In this document: piece by piece, positions 4,640 through 5,572 of the stretch | How the letters are laid out: every line of letters begins with the position of its first letter | Numbering within the stretch: position 1 is the stretch's first letter | Origin: JAAYZK01 sp964535025 | GTDB lineage: Bacteria; Planctomycetota; Phycisphaerae; SM23-33; FEN-1343 | DNA: 5,572 bases | Assembly (NCBI GenBank): GCA_964535025.1 | Contig: CAZHRW010000173.1 | Coordinates: 1 to 5,572, forward strand | Direction: 5' to 3' | Translations under genes and position numbers: made by a program | The notes under the pieces: model-generated | What the model saw: the letters and a program-made list of their open reading frames with translations, nothing else | Database searches by the model: none | What the model was told of the DNA's origin: nothing

Positions 4640-5572
4640 CGGATGGCCGGCCGCCGTCGCCCTGCTGGCGGTGCTGGCGCTGGTGATGGTGGTCCCGCCG
4701 GCGCGGGCCGCCGACGACGAGCCCGGCGCCGGCGAGCGCCGGGCGAGCTTCAAGTTCGCCGGCGCCACGGCCGACGAGGTGCTGGCGGCCCTGTCGGAGG
4801 CGTATGGCGTGCCGTTCCGGGCGAGCACGTCCGTCGACGAGCCCCTGACGCTCGACACCCGCGGAGAGGTCACCCTCGACGAGATCGTGGGGCTGCTGGA
4901 GACCGCCGTCAGCAGCCAGGGCCTGGCGGTGCGCCGGGAGGGAGGTGTGGTCAAGATCGTCCCCCGCAGCGGCATGCTGGCGATCGACATCGAGGTGATC
5001 GTTCTCAAGCACGCCGAGCCGGAGAAGGTGGCGGAAATGGTCGTCGAGCTGTTCAAGACCCGCGACATGCTGCTGGAGTTGGCGGCGAACGATGCATCGT
5101 TGATGGAGCACGTGCTGCCCTACCTGACGAAGACCGGCTGGACGCCCCCGGAGGGGTTCGCCGTCGATGCGACGCCCTGGCCGCCGCTCAGCGCGGTGAT
5201 CGTCAAGGCGCCCAAGCCGCTGATGCCGCTGATCCGCGAATTCGTGCTCACCGACCTGGACGCCGCCGAAGGCGAGGTGAAGGCGGCCGCCGCCCGCGCC
5301 CGCGCCGAGGCGGAGCACCGTCGCAAGGAGGCCGAGCGCCAGAAGCGCGAGGCCGAGGCGGCCCGGCGCGCCAAGGAGCCGCCCCCGCCGCCGGAGAAGA
5401 CCGAGACCTTCCAGCCGGCGTTCGTCACCGCCGACTACATCGCTCGCTACTGCCGCCAGCTCAAGGGTGTCAGCCCCGACGTGCTGCCGCACAATACCCT
5501 GATGCACACCACGCGCAAGTACGAGGAGTTCGACCGGATCCGGGAAGTCCTCGACATGCTCGACATCCCCGA
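4602..5572 (+). CDS. gspD: GspD/PilQ-family secretin, N-terminal part, 3' partial
   Basis: This frame runs open from ATG 4602 to the window end (323 complete codons plus 2 bases). A signal peptide is clear: a basic N-region (RPRPRHRHR), a hydrophobic core (AAVALLAVLALVMVV) and an ARA-A cleavage site near residue 36. Residues 48-125 (SFKFAGATADEVLAALSEAY, VPFRAS, VTLDEIVGLLETAV and VVKIVP) match an STN/N0-type domain, which in the family docks to GspC or PilP. Residues 128-220 (IDIEVIVLKHAEPEKVAEMV, then SAVIVKAPKPLMPLIREFV and LD) match an N1/KH-like domain with an extra helical segment. A linker at about 222-262 is dense in Ala, Glu, Arg and Lys, then PPPPP. A further N-type repeat begins near 267 (FQPAFVTADYIARYC) and ends in VLDMLDIP. 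The outer-membrane barrel domain is beyond the window. The family is secure; which secretin subclass is not. It overlaps the lipoprotein gene by 38 bases. Confidence 0.75.
   Translation, partial: MTCRPRPRHRHRNGWPAAVALLAVLALVMVVPPARAADDEPGAGERRASFKFAGATADEVLAALSEAYGVPFRASTSVDEPLTLDTRGEVTLDEIVGLLETAVSSQGLAVRREGGVVKIVPRSGMLAIDIEVIVLKHAEPEKVAEMVVELFKTRDMLLELAANDASLMEHVLPYLTKTGWTPPEGFAVDATPWPPLSAVIVKAPKPLMPLIREFVLTDLDAAEGEVKAAAARARAEAEHRRKEAERQKREAEAARRAKEPPPPPEKTETFQPAFVTADYIARYCRQLKGVSPDVLPHNTLMHTTRKYEEFDRIREVLDMLDIP

Overview
The window looks like part of a type II secretion system (T2SS) or type IV pilus (T4P)-like inner-membrane and secretin operon. The likely host is a high-GC bacterium, probably of the Planctomycetota (Phycisphaerae-like). 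Two things suggest this. Two 60-base coding samples counted by hand were 72% and 75% GC and a third was 62%. The one large intergenic stretch (about 51% GC) carries the 'cacaaaggcacagag' and 'gaatatcgaatatcg' repeats that I associate with planctomycete and related PVC genomes. No species can be named from the sequence. All genes are on the + strand.

Layout: (1) 2-1090, a gene cut at its 5' end that encodes a GspK-like minor pseudopilin with three LN.NTA helix-hairpin-helix-like motifs. (2) 1091-1522, a non-coding gap of about 430 bases filled by a nested, imperfect palindromic repeat. The palindrome lies between two identical 16-bp direct repeats, with a related repeat pair in the opposite orientation next to the following gene. 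(3) 1523-2941, a GspL-like protein with a PilM-like cytoplasmic domain, one membrane helix and a PilN-like periplasmic domain. (4) 2922-4034, a GspM/PilO-like membrane protein whose C-terminus carries two tandem GspC/PilP-like homology-region domains. (5) 4031-4639, an unrecognised lipoprotein with a clear lipobox. (6) 4602-5572, the N-terminal part of a GspD/PilQ-family secretin, cut by the window end. It has a signal peptide, an N0-like domain, N1/N2-like domains and a highly charged helical linker.

The last four genes overlap one another (20, 4 and 38 bases), so they are very probably one translationally coupled unit. Together they could build a trans-envelope path: the GspL-like protein on the cytoplasmic side, the GspM/C-like fusion across the inner membrane and periplasm, and the secretin in the outer membrane with the lipoprotein as a possible partner. 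The GspK-like pseudopilin would cap the pseudopilus. The ATPase, the platform protein and the major pseudopilin are not in the window.

The less ordinary points are the GspM-GspC fusion with doubled HR domains, the unrecognised lipoprotein next to the secretin, the charged linker in the secretin, and the repeat that splits gspK from the rest of the operon. I see no wholly new system. This reads as a divergent, lineage-specific version of known secretion machinery.
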